Positions 45,032 to 54,503 of a stretch of DNA of 64,000 bases are shown one piece after another. How positions within the stretch are numbered: position 1 is the first letter of the stretch; each line of letters starts with the position of its first letter. The translations under genes and the position numbers were made by a program. This DNA is from CAYLMM01 sp964384825 (GTDB taxonomy: Bacteria; Krumholzibacteriota; Krumholzibacteriia; LZORAL124-64-63), in the NCBI GenBank assembly GCA_964384825.1, contig CAYLMM010000006.1, positions 12,437 to 76,436 on the forward strand, in the 5' to 3' direction. Below the pieces are notes generated by a model. It made no database searches. It was given only the letters and a program-made list of their open reading frames with translations, and was not told the DNA's origin.

Positions 45032-46921
45032 CTATCGGTAGTCCCGCGGTTTTTCCGGCGGGAGAATGCTGGTGTCCACGTCCTCGTACGTGATTTCGGG
45101 CCCGTCCTCGGTGTGGGTGGCGACCGTGGCCTTGAGCCACTTGTCGTTGTTCTCCATCCACTTCTCGCGGTACTGCTCGAACTCCGGATCGCCGGGGAAC
45201 TTCCCTTCGGGGATGGGGATCTCGAACTCGGGTTTCCAGTGGCTGCCGCGGCATTCGTCGCGCAGGCGCGCGCCCTTGGCCACGACCTCGGCCAGGATGA
45301 TCATGTCGTGCACCTGGCGGGCGAAGACCAGCGGCATGTTCGACCAGGACTTCAGATCGTCCAGGCAGACGTCGGCGCAGCGGGTCTTCAGCTCGCGGAT
45401 CTGCTCGAGCGCGACGTCGAGATCGGCGTTGTTGCGGATGATCGAGACCTTCCGCCGCATCACCTTGCCAAGCTCGCTCCACAGCAGGAAGGGGTTCTCC
45501 TTCCCGCCGGACGTGAGGATCCGCTGGTTGACGTCCTGCTGGCGCTTCAGCTCGTCGCCGTAGATCGCGTCGTCCAGATCCTCGCTGGAGCGGTCGACGC
45601 CCTTCAGGTAGGCCACGACGCTCTCGCCGGCGACCCGGCCGCTGTACGAAGCCGAGAGCAGCGAGTTGGCGCCCAGGCGGTTGGCGCCGTGGTAGGCGCC
45701 GTCGCATTCGCCGCAGGCGAAGAGCCCAGGGATGCTCGTCTGGTGGTTGCGGGGGCTGGGCTGCTTCATGCCGCCGGTCTGCTCGTCCTTCTCCCAGTCG
45801 ACCCACAGCCCGCCCATGCTGTAGTGCACGGCGGGGAAGATCTTTATCGGACGGGTCGTCGGATCCTCGCCGGCGAACTTCTCGTAGATCTCCATGATGC
45901 CGCCCAGGCGGGTGCGCAGGAATTCGGGATCCCTGTGGGTCAGGTCGAGATAGACCAGGTCCTCGCCGCCGAGGCCCATCTGTTCGTCGTGGACGACCTT
46001 CCAGATGGCGCGGGCCGCCACGTCGCGCGGCACCGTGTTGCCGAAGGCCGGATACCATTCCTCCAGGAAGTACCAGCGCTCGTCCTCGGGGATCTCCAGG
46101 GGATCGCGGACGTCGCCGCGCTTCTTCGGCACCCAGACCCGTCCGCCCTCGCCGCGGGCCGCCTCGCTCATCAGGCGGTTCTTGTCGTCGCCGGGCATTC
46201 CGGTCGGATGGAACTGGATGAACTCGCCGTTGGTGAACTTCGCGCCCTGCTGGTAGACGCGGCTGGCGGCGGCGCCGGTGCTGTTGGTCGAGTTGGTCGA
46301 GCGGTAGTAGATCAGCCCGAGGCCGCCGGTGGCCAGCACCACCGCGTCGGCGCGGAAGGTCTTGACCTCCATGGTGCGCAGGTCGATGGCCGAGACGCCC
46401 TTGCACACGCCCTGGCCGTCGGTCACCACGCTCAGGAACTCCCACCATTCGTACTTGTGGACGCGGCCCGCCTCCTCGTGCTTGCGCACCTGCTCGTCGA
46501 CGCTGTAGAGCAGCTGCTGGCCGCTGGTGGCGCCCGCGAAACAGGTCCGGCGGTTCTTGACGCCGCCGAAGAGCCGCAGGTCCATCATGCCCTCGGGCGT
46601 GCGCGAGAAGGTCACGCCCATGCGGTCGTAGGTGCGGATCAGGCCGGGCGCGTCCTCGCACATCGATTTGATCGGGGGCTGGTTGGCCAGGTAGGCTCCG
46701 CCCTTGATGGTGTCGATGATGTGCTGCTGGACCGAGTCGTGCTCCCCCTTGGTGTCGAGGCAGGCGTTGATGCCGCCCTGGGCGCAGGCGCTGTGGCTGC
46801 GCTTGACCGGGAACAGGGAGAAGAGATCGACGTCGTGGCCGGCCTCGGCGATGCGGATGGTGGCCCACAGGCCGCCCAACCCGCCGCCGACCACGATGAT
46901 CTTCGGATTCTTCACTGCCAT
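45032..46921 (-). CDS. sdhA: Succinate dehydrogenase/fumarate reductase flavoprotein subunit
   Basis: A 629-residue catalytic subunit that oxidises succinate to fumarate, or runs the reverse. The FAD-binding GGGLGGL (12-18) and the covalent flavin histidine H43 in RSHSACAQGG are present. Substrate-binding blocks GEFIQFHPTG, HYSMGGLWVD and GECDGAYHGANRLGANSLL also match. Length fits the B-type SdhA group. It sits 22 bases after the sdhC stop and 11 before sdhB. Direction cannot be told from sequence; neither subunit shows features that exclude fumarate reduction. Confidence 0.97.
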   Translation of the reverse strand: MAVKNPKIIVVGGGLGGLWATIRIAEAGHDVDLFSLFPVKRSHSACAQGGINACLDTKGEHDSVQQHIIDTIKGGAYLANQPPIKSMCEDAPGLIRTYDRMGVTFSRTPEGMMDLRLFGGVKNRRTCFAGATSGQQLLYSVDEQVRKHEEAGRVHKYEWWEFLSVVTDGQGVCKGVSAIDLRTMEVKTFRADAVVLATGGLGLIYYRSTNSTNSTGAAASRVYQQGAKFTNGEFIQFHPTGMPGDDKNRLMSEAARGEGGRVWVPKKRGDVRDPLEIPEDERWYFLEEWYPAFGNTVPRDVAARAIWKVVHDEQMGLGGEDLVYLDLTHRDPEFLRTRLGGIMEIYEKFAGEDPTTRPIKIFPAVHYSMGGLWVDWEKDEQTGGMKQPSPRNHQTSIPGLFACGECDGAYHGANRLGANSLLSASYSGRVAGESVVAYLKGVDRSSEDLDDAIYGDELKRQQDVNQRILTSGGKENPFLLWSELGKVMRRKVSIIRNNADLDVALEQIRELKTRCADVCLDDLKSWSNMPLVFARQVHDMIILAEVVAKGARLRDECRGSHWKPEFEIPIPEGKFPGDPEFEQYREKWMENNDKWLKATVATHTEDGPEITYEDVDTSILPPEKPRDYR

Positions 46922-46943
46922 GGTAAAGGTCCTCTCCGTGGTG

Positions 46944-47585
46944 TTAGGGAAGCGGCGCCAGGAAGCCGGACAGGGCCCGGGCGGCGAAAACGAGCAACAG
47001 GGCGCCGACGCCGAAGCAGACGGCGGTCGAGATCTTCTGCGATCGCGGCCCGATGGTCGCGCCCCAGGTGATCAGGGCGAGCCACAGCCCGTTGCAGAAA
47101 TGGAAGACGGCCGCGAGGATGCCCACGATGTACCAGGCCAGGACCCACGGATCGGCCAGGCTGCCGGCGAGATGGGCGAAGAGATCGGGCTTGGCGACGT
47201 TGCCCAGCAGGATCTGCCCCCGCGTGCCGTAGACGTGGGTGACGATGAAGACCAGCACCACCGCCGATGTGATCCGCTGCATCACGTACATCCAGTTGCG
47301 GGCGTAGCCGTAGTGAAGGGCGTTGGCCCGGCTGCCCAGCCAGATCCACAAACCGTAGATCGCGTGGAAGAGGATCGGCAGGGCGATGGCCAGGATCTCC
47401 ATGACTTCGAGATACGGCATCTCGTCGATCTTCTTGATCACATGCTCGTAGAAGAAGTCCCCGCCGCCGGTGGCCAGGGAGTTCTCGAACAGATGGAAGC
47501 AGAGGAAGGCACCGATGGGGACGATGCCCAGCAGGCTGTGAAGCTTGCGCAGGGCGAAGTGCCGGTCGAGGGGAGGAGCGCTCAT
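46944..47585 (-). CDS. sdhC: Succinate dehydrogenase cytochrome b subunit (B-type)
   Basis: A 213-residue membrane anchor with five predicted helices, as in the single-anchor B-type enzymes that bind two hemes. Candidate axial histidines lie in the helices: KLHSLLG, FLCFHLFEN, LFHAIYG, FIVTHVYG and VFHFCNG. It passes electrons to menaquinone or a similar quinone and fixes the complex in the inner membrane. The start at 47585 follows AAGGAGA at eight bases; the upstream in-frame extension lacks a site. It is the first gene of sdhCAB. Its promoter should be in 47586-47820, but I found no convincing pair there. Confidence 0.93.
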   Translation of the reverse strand: MSAPPLDRHFALRKLHSLLGIVPIGAFLCFHLFENSLATGGGDFFYEHVIKKIDEMPYLEVMEILAIALPILFHAIYGLWIWLGSRANALHYGYARNWMYVMQRITSAVVLVFIVTHVYGTRGQILLGNVAKPDLFAHLAGSLADPWVLAWYIVGILAAVFHFCNGLWLALITWGATIGPRSQKISTAVCFGVGALLLVFAARALSGFLAPLP

Positions 47586-47820
47586 CGGGGACTCTCCTTG
47601 GCGGCTGTTTGCGGGAAGGACGAGACGGACCGATGCAACGGCCCGCGGGCACTTCGTCAAGATATACAGTACAACGGTATGGTAAGGGAACTATTATCAG
47701 CCGCGGCGGCGGCTTTCGGCTGTTTTTCGCGGCGCGGAGTTGCCGTCGCGGAACTCGCCGGTTAGGATGCGGTAGAAGCTCGAGTCCGTCTCGACGACAT
47801 CATTTTTCGGGAGGTCGGTC

Positions 47821-48462
47821 ATGCGTCACCCGGTTTCCATCCTGACCTTGCTGCTGGCGGCCTTGCTGGCGACGTCGGCCTGGGCCCCCGCGGCCGCGGC
47901 CCGCCCGGGCTCCACCGAGATCATCCTGGAGGGCGGCGCCTCGCTGCCGCAGGGCGATCTGGGCGACAGCTTCGATACGCCCGCTGGCTTCGACGCCGAC
48001 ACCGGCTACGAGGTCGGCTTCCGCGTCCGGTCGCGCTGGCCGAACGGCTGGGCCCTGTCGCCCTCGTTCCACTACGTCCGCTTCGGCGAGAACAGCTTCC
48101 TGCTCGATGACGGCTTCGGCGGGACGATCGACGGCGCCGGCCGCTGCTCGATCTTCGAGTACGCCGTCGATTTCCAGTACTTCCTGCCCGCCCGGCGCCA
48201 CAGTCCGCAGCTGTACCTGACCGCGGGCGTGGCCCTGACGCACAACCGCTACCGGGTTGAGTACTCCGACGACACCTGGTTCGAGGAGGGGGTCAACGCC
48301 CTGGGCGGCTCGATCGGCATGGGGGTGCGGATCGGCGATGTCGAGCTCTCGGCCCTCTACCATCTGAACCGATTCGACACCACGGAATTCTACGCGCCCG
48401 AGGACTACGACTGGGACTGGATCTCGGTGCGCGTGGGCTTCGCGCTGCCGACCATCAGGTAG
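47821..48462 (+). CDS. Outer-membrane beta-barrel (OmpA-like fold) protein
   Basis: A 213-residue exported protein with a signal peptide (about 1-27, ending AAAARP). The mature part has eight or so amphipathic strands with aromatic residues at the ends (GYEVGFRVRSRW, WALSPSFHYVRF, QLYLTAGVAL, ELSALYHLNRF) and ends SVRVGFALPTIR. This fits a small eight-stranded barrel. No specific family is recognised, and its function, whether structural or as an adhesin, is unknown. It is divergent from sdhC with 235 bases between them, and is followed by a strong bidirectional terminator. GGGAGG lies upstream of the ATG. Confidence 0.8.
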   Translation: MRHPVSILTLLLAALLATSAWAPAAAARPGSTEIILEGGASLPQGDLGDSFDTPAGFDADTGYEVGFRVRSRWPNGWALSPSFHYVRFGENSFLLDDGFGGTIDGAGRCSIFEYAVDFQYFLPARRHSPQLYLTAGVALTHNRYRVEYSDDTWFEEGVNALGGSIGMGVRIGDVELSALYHLNRFDTTEFYAPEDYDWDWISVRVGFALPTIR

Positions 48463-48482
48463 CGGGCCGCACGCCGGTTGGA

Positions 48483-48520
48483 AAAAACGACGCCGTCCGG
48501 GATGGGACGGCGTCGTTTTT
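48483..48520. terminator. Bidirectional intrinsic terminator
   Basis: A 16-bp perfect inverted repeat (outer A/T pairs, core CGACGCCGTCC/GGACGGCGTCG) around a six-base loop ends in T-runs on both strands. It separates the barrel gene from the convergent FN3-like gene. Confidence 0.88.
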
Positions 48521-48552
48521 CTCTGCCTGGATCACGGTTCCGGCGGATTCCG

Positions 48553-48912
48553 CTAGAACAACGCGATCGGCTTGCCGGGCTGCCCCGGCGCTCCGAGGGT
48601 CGGAGTGTAGGGCTCGGATGTCTCCGAGTAGACTCCCTTGCGGCCGTAGGCGTCAACGCCCTGGACGCGGATCATGTGCTGCTTCTCGTACTCGGCGACG
48701 AGGGTGTAGTTGGTCGTGGGGCTCTGCGCGATTTCCACGAATGCGCCCCCGTCGACGGAGTGCTCCACGACGTAGTACTCCACGGGGGACCCGGTGGTCG
48801 GTGCGGTCCAGGTGTACTGGACGCTCTCCTGGGCCAGGGCGCCGCCGGCGAGAGCCAGGACGGCCACCAGAGCCAGGAACATGCAGCGAATCATCTTGTG
48901 CCAACGAGTCAT
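48553..48912 (-). CDS. Small secreted fibronectin-III-like protein
   Basis: A 119-residue exported protein (signal peptide about 1-27, ending GALAQES). The mature 90 residues look like one FN3-type domain: VQYTWTAP, PVEYYVVEHSVDGG, IRVQGVDAYGRKG and a Pro-rich end. FN3 domains bind proteins or glycans or act as spacers; alone in one chain it may be an adaptor. No enzymatic motif is present. Two Met codons (residues 1 and 7) are possible starts; the first has GAAAGG upstream. Its 5' side borders a long non-coding region. Confidence 0.72.
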   Translation of the reverse strand: MTRWHKMIRCMFLALVAVLALAGGALAQESVQYTWTAPTTGSPVEYYVVEHSVDGGAFVEIAQSPTTNYTLVAEYEKQHMIRVQGVDAYGRKGVYSETSEPYTPTLGAPGQPGKPIALF

Positions 48913-49338
48913 CGGTCTACCGGCCTTTCAGGATGTGGTGCGGTGTCATTCGGACGTCCGCGGGACGGGGTGTGGGTGATCGTCTACGGGAACGATCTGC
49001 AAAGTCCGGGCTGCAAGCCCGGTGCCACTCGGGCGAGGGCCTGAAAGCGAGGGAACATCATCGGTGGCCGTTTCCGGGGATGGCGGGTGGGGTGCCGTCA
49101 TTTCCGGAAAGGGGCCTCTGGATGTTCGTCTCCGATGTCGATCCGGCGAGGAAATCGAACCCTGGCTGCGAAATGCCCTGTCACGAAGCAGGTGTTGCGA
49201 AAAGGGAGACGTGAATGCTAAAACTCTCTCTTCGGGGGTGTCCGGGGCTCGATCAGCTCGGTCCTGATCGACTCACGAAAAGGTAAAAAACCGGATTGTC
49301 CGAGTCAAACAATCACATTTTACTAAAGGAGAGAATGG
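48913..49338. other. 426-bp non-coding region with structured segments
   Basis: No gene is supported. Near 48978-49022 two hairpins stand side by side: GATCGT/ACGATC with an 8-base loop, and CCGGGCT/AGCCCGG with a 3-base loop. The 49190-49320 part contains short A-rich runs and AAAGGAG (49324-49330), the binding site of the downstream HD-type gene. I did not recognise a known riboswitch core. Confidence 0.6.
48978..49022 (+). repeat. Pair of adjacent inverted repeats
   Basis: GATCGT (48978-48983) pairs with ACGATC (48992-48997), and CCGGGCT (49006-49012) pairs with AGCCCGG (49016-49022). The second one, followed by TGCCAC, resembles short dispersed palindromes found in some high-GC genomes. 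No second copy was seen in this window. Confidence 0.5.
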
Positions 49339-49881
49339 ATGAACGCCGAAATCCTGGAGCTCTGGCCCGAATTGGAGTGGATCGGAGACGAGGATCTGCG
49401 GGAAAAGACGGCCGCGACCTGGGAACGCGCTCTGCGGGAGAGTCCGCTGACCGCCGCCGACCTGCAGCGGATCCCCTTCACCCTGCTGGTGCCGGATCTG
49501 AAGGTGAGCTTCATGGCCCACAAGCGGTGCGTGGTGCATGTGGCCCGCGATTCGGCCCTGAAGATGAACGAGTTCTTCGGCGACGATCTGCACTGCGACA
49601 TGGACACGGTGATCTCCGGGGCGATCCTGGCGGACGTCGGCAAGCTGCTCGAATACGCCAAGGACGATGCGGGCGAGTCGATCAAGAGCGAGACCGGAAA
49701 GTATCTGCGCCATCCCTTCACCGGGGTGAGCCTGGCCCGGGCCTGCGGCGTGCCGGACGCGGTCTGCCACATCATCGCGACCCACGCGGGCGAGGGCGAC
49801 ATGGTCAAGCGCACGCCCGAGGCCTACGTCGTCCATCACGCCGACTTCATGACTTTCCTGCCGTTCAAGAACCGATTCTGA
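49339..49881 (+). CDS. HD-domain protein with a changed metal-binding motif
   Basis: A 180-residue protein with the order of conserved elements of an HD phosphohydrolase: an upstream His (VVHVAR, about 66-71), a GAILADVGKLLEY block (about 94-106), HP (about 124), THAGEG (about 143-148) and HHADFMTF near the end. The hallmark His-Asp pair is Ala-Asp (ADVGK), so one metal ligand is missing. Either the site is rebuilt or catalysis is lost. HD proteins usually cleave phosphoester bonds in nucleotides or second messengers. The ATG follows AAAGGAG at 8 bases. It has a 400-base leader region and is followed by a ferredoxin gene with its own promoter. Confidence 0.75.
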   Translation: MNAEILELWPELEWIGDEDLREKTAATWERALRESPLTAADLQRIPFTLLVPDLKVSFMAHKRCVVHVARDSALKMNEFFGDDLHCDMDTVISGAILADVGKLLEYAKDDAGESIKSETGKYLRHPFTGVSLARACGVPDAVCHIIATHAGEGDMVKRTPEAYVVHHADFMTFLPFKNRF

Positions 49882-49912
49882 GCGGGGCGGGATTTCGGCG
49901 AAACAAATTGCG

Positions 49913-49940
49913 TTGACAGGCGGCCCAACTGGTATATTAA
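49913..49940 (+). promoter_or_regulatory. Promoter for the ferredoxin gene
   Basis: Perfect TTGACA (49913-49918), 16 bases, then TATTAA (49935-49940). The start would be near 49947, about 60 bases before the ATG. Confidence 0.55.
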
Positions 49941-50007
49941 GGGCCTATCGAAAAGTGGACGCGGGGGCTTCCCCCATATCGTGCGGGTTCGTGTGGAGGA
50001 GATTATC

Positions 50008-50238
50008 ATGGCTGACAAGACCGACAAGGTTTCCGGAAGCGTGGATGGCAAGTACTTCGTCGACAGCAACTGCATCGATTGCGACCTCTGTCGCCAGACG
50101 GCCCCCGACAACTTCGAGCGCAACGAGGACGAGGGGTTCAGCTACGTCTACAAGCAGCCTGCCACCCCCGAAGAAGAGGAACTCTGCCGGGAGGCCATGG
50201 AGGAGTGCCCCGTCGAGGCCATCGGCGACGACGGCTAG
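50008..50238 (+). CDS. [4Fe-4S] single-cluster ferredoxin
   Basis: A 76-residue small ferredoxin. Cysteines 22, 25 and 28 (CIDCDLC) plus Cys67 (ECPVEAI) give the C-x2-C-x2-C...CP pattern for one [4Fe-4S] cluster. A fifth Cys at 60, seven residues before the CP, could form a disulfide or simply be spare. The rest is very acidic, as in electron carriers that dock on redox enzymes. GGAGGA lies 7 bases upstream of the ATG, and a good promoter precedes it. It stands alone between the HD-like gene and the HtrA-like protease, so its redox partner cannot be named. Confidence 0.92.
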   Translation: MADKTDKVSGSVDGKYFVDSNCIDCDLCRQTAPDNFERNEDEGFSYVYKQPATPEEEELCREAMEECPVEAIGDDG

Positions 50239-50423
50239 GGCGCCCGGGGCCCGGCATTGGGAATCGCACGGAGGCCCGGTCCGACGACCGGGCCTCTTCG
50301 CGTAGGGGCCGGATCGATTCGCCGGGAACGGACGGGAACTCCCGGTCGCCGCCGGCGTAGAATCCGCCGGAACGAAATCGAACGGGACCGAAGTTCCGAT
50401 ACGCAGACACCGGGAGAGACGAT

Positions 50424-51905
<1,482 letters not shown>

Positions 51906-51926
51906 GGACCCCGCGCGGGGTGACGC

Positions 51927-51963
51927 GAGGGGCGCCGGGCGATTCCGGCGCCCCTCTCTTTTT
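51927..51963 (+). terminator. Intrinsic terminator after the HtrA-type gene
   Basis: A perfect 12-bp stem (GAGGGGCGCCGG/CCGGCGCCCCTC) with a six-base loop is followed by TCTTTTT. It begins 22 bases past the stop. Confidence 0.85.
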
Positions 51964-51997
51964 GCCCGCGGCGGTTCCAGGGTGTATGGTTCGGCCC

Positions 51998-53092
51998 ATG
52001 AATATCCTATTCGCCAGCAGCATCCCCCACTGGGGCGGGGGCGAGAACTGGATGCTCTCGTCGGCGCTCGGCCTGCGCGGCCGCGGCCACGACGTGGGCG
52101 TCGTGCCGCGTTCGGGCAGCGATCTCGAGACCCGCGCCCGTGAGGCCGGCCTTCCGACCTGGGGCATCGACTGGCGCGGCGATTTCGATCCGCTGAACAC
52201 CTGGCGCGTCTGCCGGCTGTGCCGGAGGCTGCGGACCGACGTGCTCTGCCTGAACATGGACAAGGTTCTGCGCATCGCGGGACCGGGCGCCAGGCTGGCC
52301 GGGGTCAAGGCGGTCGTGCCGCGCCGCGGAAGCCAGTTCGCCGTCGGCGGCAAGATCTCGCACAAGTGGAGCTATCTGAAGGTCGCCACCGGCATCATCG
52401 CCAACTCCGGGGCGACCCGCGACACGATGATCGAGAGCGCCTCGTGGCTGCCGCCGGAGAAGATCCGCCTGATCTACAACGGGATCCATCTGGACCGCTA
52501 CGACCGGCCCGCGATGAGGGCGCCGGTGCGCGAGGCCCTGGGCGCGGGGCCGGACGATCCGGTGATCCTGATGGTGGGCGAGCTGACGTCCCGCAAGAAC
52601 CACATCCACCTGGTGCGGCAGCTGCCAGGACTGCTGCGGCGTTTTCCGGCGCTGAGGGTCTGGATCGCGGGCGAGGGGGTCGAGCGCGACCGGCTGACGC
52701 GGGAGGCGCAGGAGGCCGGGGTCGCCGGGGCCCTGAAACTGCTGGGATTCCGCGACGACGTGCCCGATCTGGTCTCGGCCTGCGACCTGCTGGTCCATCC
52801 GGCCCTGATGGAGGGCTTCGGCTACGTGCTGGTCGAGGCGATGGCCGCCGGCAAGCCGGTGATCGCGGCGGCGACGAGCAACATCCCCGAAATCGTGCCC
52901 GACGGCGAGGTCGGATACCTGGTGGATCCGGACGACGGCGAGGCTCTGGCCGATCGCGTGGCCAGGGTGCTGTCGGATCCCGGCCACGCCGCGGCCCTGG
53001 GCGCCGCCGGACGCGAACGGGCGGCGCGGCTCTATTCCTTCGAGCGGATGCTGGACGAGCTCGAGGCGTATTTCGGCGAGCTCTGCCGCTAG
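51998..53092 (+). CDS. GT4 family glycosyltransferase
   Basis: A 364-residue GT-B enzyme. The N-terminal half starts NILFASSIPHWGGGENW, where the Gly-rich loop binds the acceptor region, and residues 165-180 (IRLIYNGIHLDRY) mark the domain junction. The donor half has VGELTSRKNHIHLV and the E-x7-E motif in EGFGYVLVE. The ATG lacks a strong Shine-Dalgarno match but is the first codon of the fold; the open frame upstream covers the preceding terminator. It is distant from the polysaccharide locus and stands alone between htrA and hemA. The substrate is unknown; LPS-core or glycolipid synthesis is possible. Its end overlaps hemA by four bases. Confidence 0.83.
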   Translation: MNILFASSIPHWGGGENWMLSSALGLRGRGHDVGVVPRSGSDLETRAREAGLPTWGIDWRGDFDPLNTWRVCRLCRRLRTDVLCLNMDKVLRIAGPGARLAGVKAVVPRRGSQFAVGGKISHKWSYLKVATGIIANSGATRDTMIESASWLPPEKIRLIYNGIHLDRYDRPAMRAPVREALGAGPDDPVILMVGELTSRKNHIHLVRQLPGLLRRFPALRVWIAGEGVERDRLTREAQEAGVAGALKLLGFRDDVPDLVSACDLLVHPALMEGFGYVLVEAMAAGKPVIAAATSNIPEIVPDGEVGYLVDPDDGEALADRVARVLSDPGHAAALGAAGRERAARLYSFERMLDELEAYFGELCR

Positions 53093-54498
53093 GGGGCGCG
53101 GCCCGGCTCTTCCTCGCCGGAGCGTCCGAGTTCGAAGAGGCGGCGCAGGCTGTCCAGGTGCTGGGTGCGCTCCTCGCGGGACGACGCCGACTTCAGCTGC
53201 ACCATGGGCCGCTTCAGCAGGCTCTTGATGAAGATCTGCAGGCTCTTCTCCACCTCGTCGGCCACGTCCTGCGGCAGCTTCTTGCGGACGTATCCCATCT
53301 CCCGGTCCTTCAGTCCTTCGAGATAGGCGCGGAACTCGGCCACCGTCGGGCGCAGCTCCATGTCCTGCATCCAGCCCGTGAACTCGCCCAGTTCGCGGGC
53401 GACGATCAGGTCGGATTTGTCCAGCTCCTTGCGGCGGGCCTGCAGGTTGGTCTGGACGATCTCGTCGAGATCCTCGAGGCCGAAGAGGTACACGCCCTCG
53501 AGATCGGCGGCGTCGGGATGGACGTCGCGCGGAACGGCGATGTCGAGCAGGAACAGGGGCTTGCCCCTGCGCAGACGGACGGCCTCGCGGACCATCTGCG
53601 GCCCGATGACCGGTTCGGAGGCGCCGGTGGTCGTCAGCACCACGTCGGCTTCGGACAGGGCGGCGCCCAGATCCCGCCAGGGGCGGGCGCGGATCGGGGC
53701 GTCGGTTTCGCCGCCGGCCAGATCCTCGATCAGACGCTGCGCCCGTTCGGGGCTGCGGTTCAGGATGTTCAGGGCGCCGATGCCCTGGGCCAGGAAATGC
53801 CGGGCGGCCAGCGCGCCGGTCTCGCCGGCGCCGACCAGCAGGGCCCGGTTGTCGCCCAGGTCGGCGAAGAACTTGCGGGCCAACTCGACGGCGGCGAAGG
53901 CCACCGAAACGGCTCCCTCGCCGATCTTCGTCTCGGTGCGGACCCTCTTCCCGGCCCGGAACGCTCCCTGGAAGGCGCGCAGGGTCACCGGTCCGAGCGG
54001 GCCGAGGGCGCGGGCGGTCCGGTAGGCGTCCTTCACCTGGCCGCTGACCTGCGGCTCGCCGAGCATCATGCTCTCCAGGCCGGCGGTCACCCGGTAGAGG
54101 TGGCGGACCGCATCGATCCCGGCCAGGCGCAGGCCGTATTCCCCCTCGAACAGGGCGATGTCGACGCCGGCGGCGGCCAGCGATCGCGCCACGGCGTCGC
54201 GCACTCCGGCGCCCATGGGGGATTCGACGTAGATCTCGGTGCGGTTGCAGGTGCACAGCGGGACCGCCGAGACGATGGCCGGCTCTTCGGCGCAGGCGGC
54301 CAGGAAATCGGCGACGGCCCCGGCGTCGAGATGGGCCTTTTCGCGGATCCCGGTGGGAGCCCGATGGTGGTCCAGCCCCCAGAGCTTCAGCGTGGCGGCG
54401 CGCCGGCCCGCGGCGTCGGCGAGCCGGGCGTTGGTCCGGTCCGTCCGGGCGGCGGGATGTCCGGCGGGGCGATGTTCGGCGGATTCACGCGGCTTCAT
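53089..54498 (-). CDS. hemA: Glutamyl-tRNA reductase
   Basis: A 469-residue enzyme that reduces glutamyl-tRNA(Glu) with NADPH to glutamate-1-semialdehyde, the first committed step of the C5 route. The catalytic cysteine is C84 in CTCNRTEIY. GLESMMLGEPQVSGQVKDAY and the NADPH-binding GAGETGALAARH follow, then the V-shaped dimerisation tail. Length is within the normal range with a short extra N-terminus. The start taken is ATG 54498; GTG 54507 overlaps the previous stop and is an alternative. It is the last gene of the heme operon, immediately after the CcsA/HemX-like gene, an order also known from other bacteria. Confidence 0.96.
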   Translation of the reverse strand: MKPRESAEHRPAGHPAARTDRTNARLADAAGRRAATLKLWGLDHHRAPTGIREKAHLDAGAVADFLAACAEEPAIVSAVPLCTCNRTEIYVESPMGAGVRDAVARSLAAAGVDIALFEGEYGLRLAGIDAVRHLYRVTAGLESMMLGEPQVSGQVKDAYRTARALGPLGPVTLRAFQGAFRAGKRVRTETKIGEGAVSVAFAAVELARKFFADLGDNRALLVGAGETGALAARHFLAQGIGALNILNRSPERAQRLIEDLAGGETDAPIRARPWRDLGAALSEADVVLTTTGASEPVIGPQMVREAVRLRRGKPLFLLDIAVPRDVHPDAADLEGVYLFGLEDLDEIVQTNLQARRKELDKSDLIVARELGEFTGWMQDMELRPTVAEFRAYLEGLKDREMGYVRKKLPQDVADEVEKSLQIFIKSLLKRPMVQLKSASSREERTQHLDSLRRLFELGRSGEEEPGRAP

Positions 54499-54503
54499 GG
54501 CGC

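Noticed and set aside
47586..47820. Promoter pair for sdhCAB or the divergent barrel gene
   Set aside because: AT-rich words (TATATC, TATTAT, TTGACG) are present, but none has a matching partner at 16-18 bases.
48960..49100. Possible c-di-GMP (GEMM), TPP or fluoride riboswitch
   Set aside because: GCAAAG, GGGGTGCC and GGGATGG occur, but the surrounding conserved parts of each riboswitch are missing.
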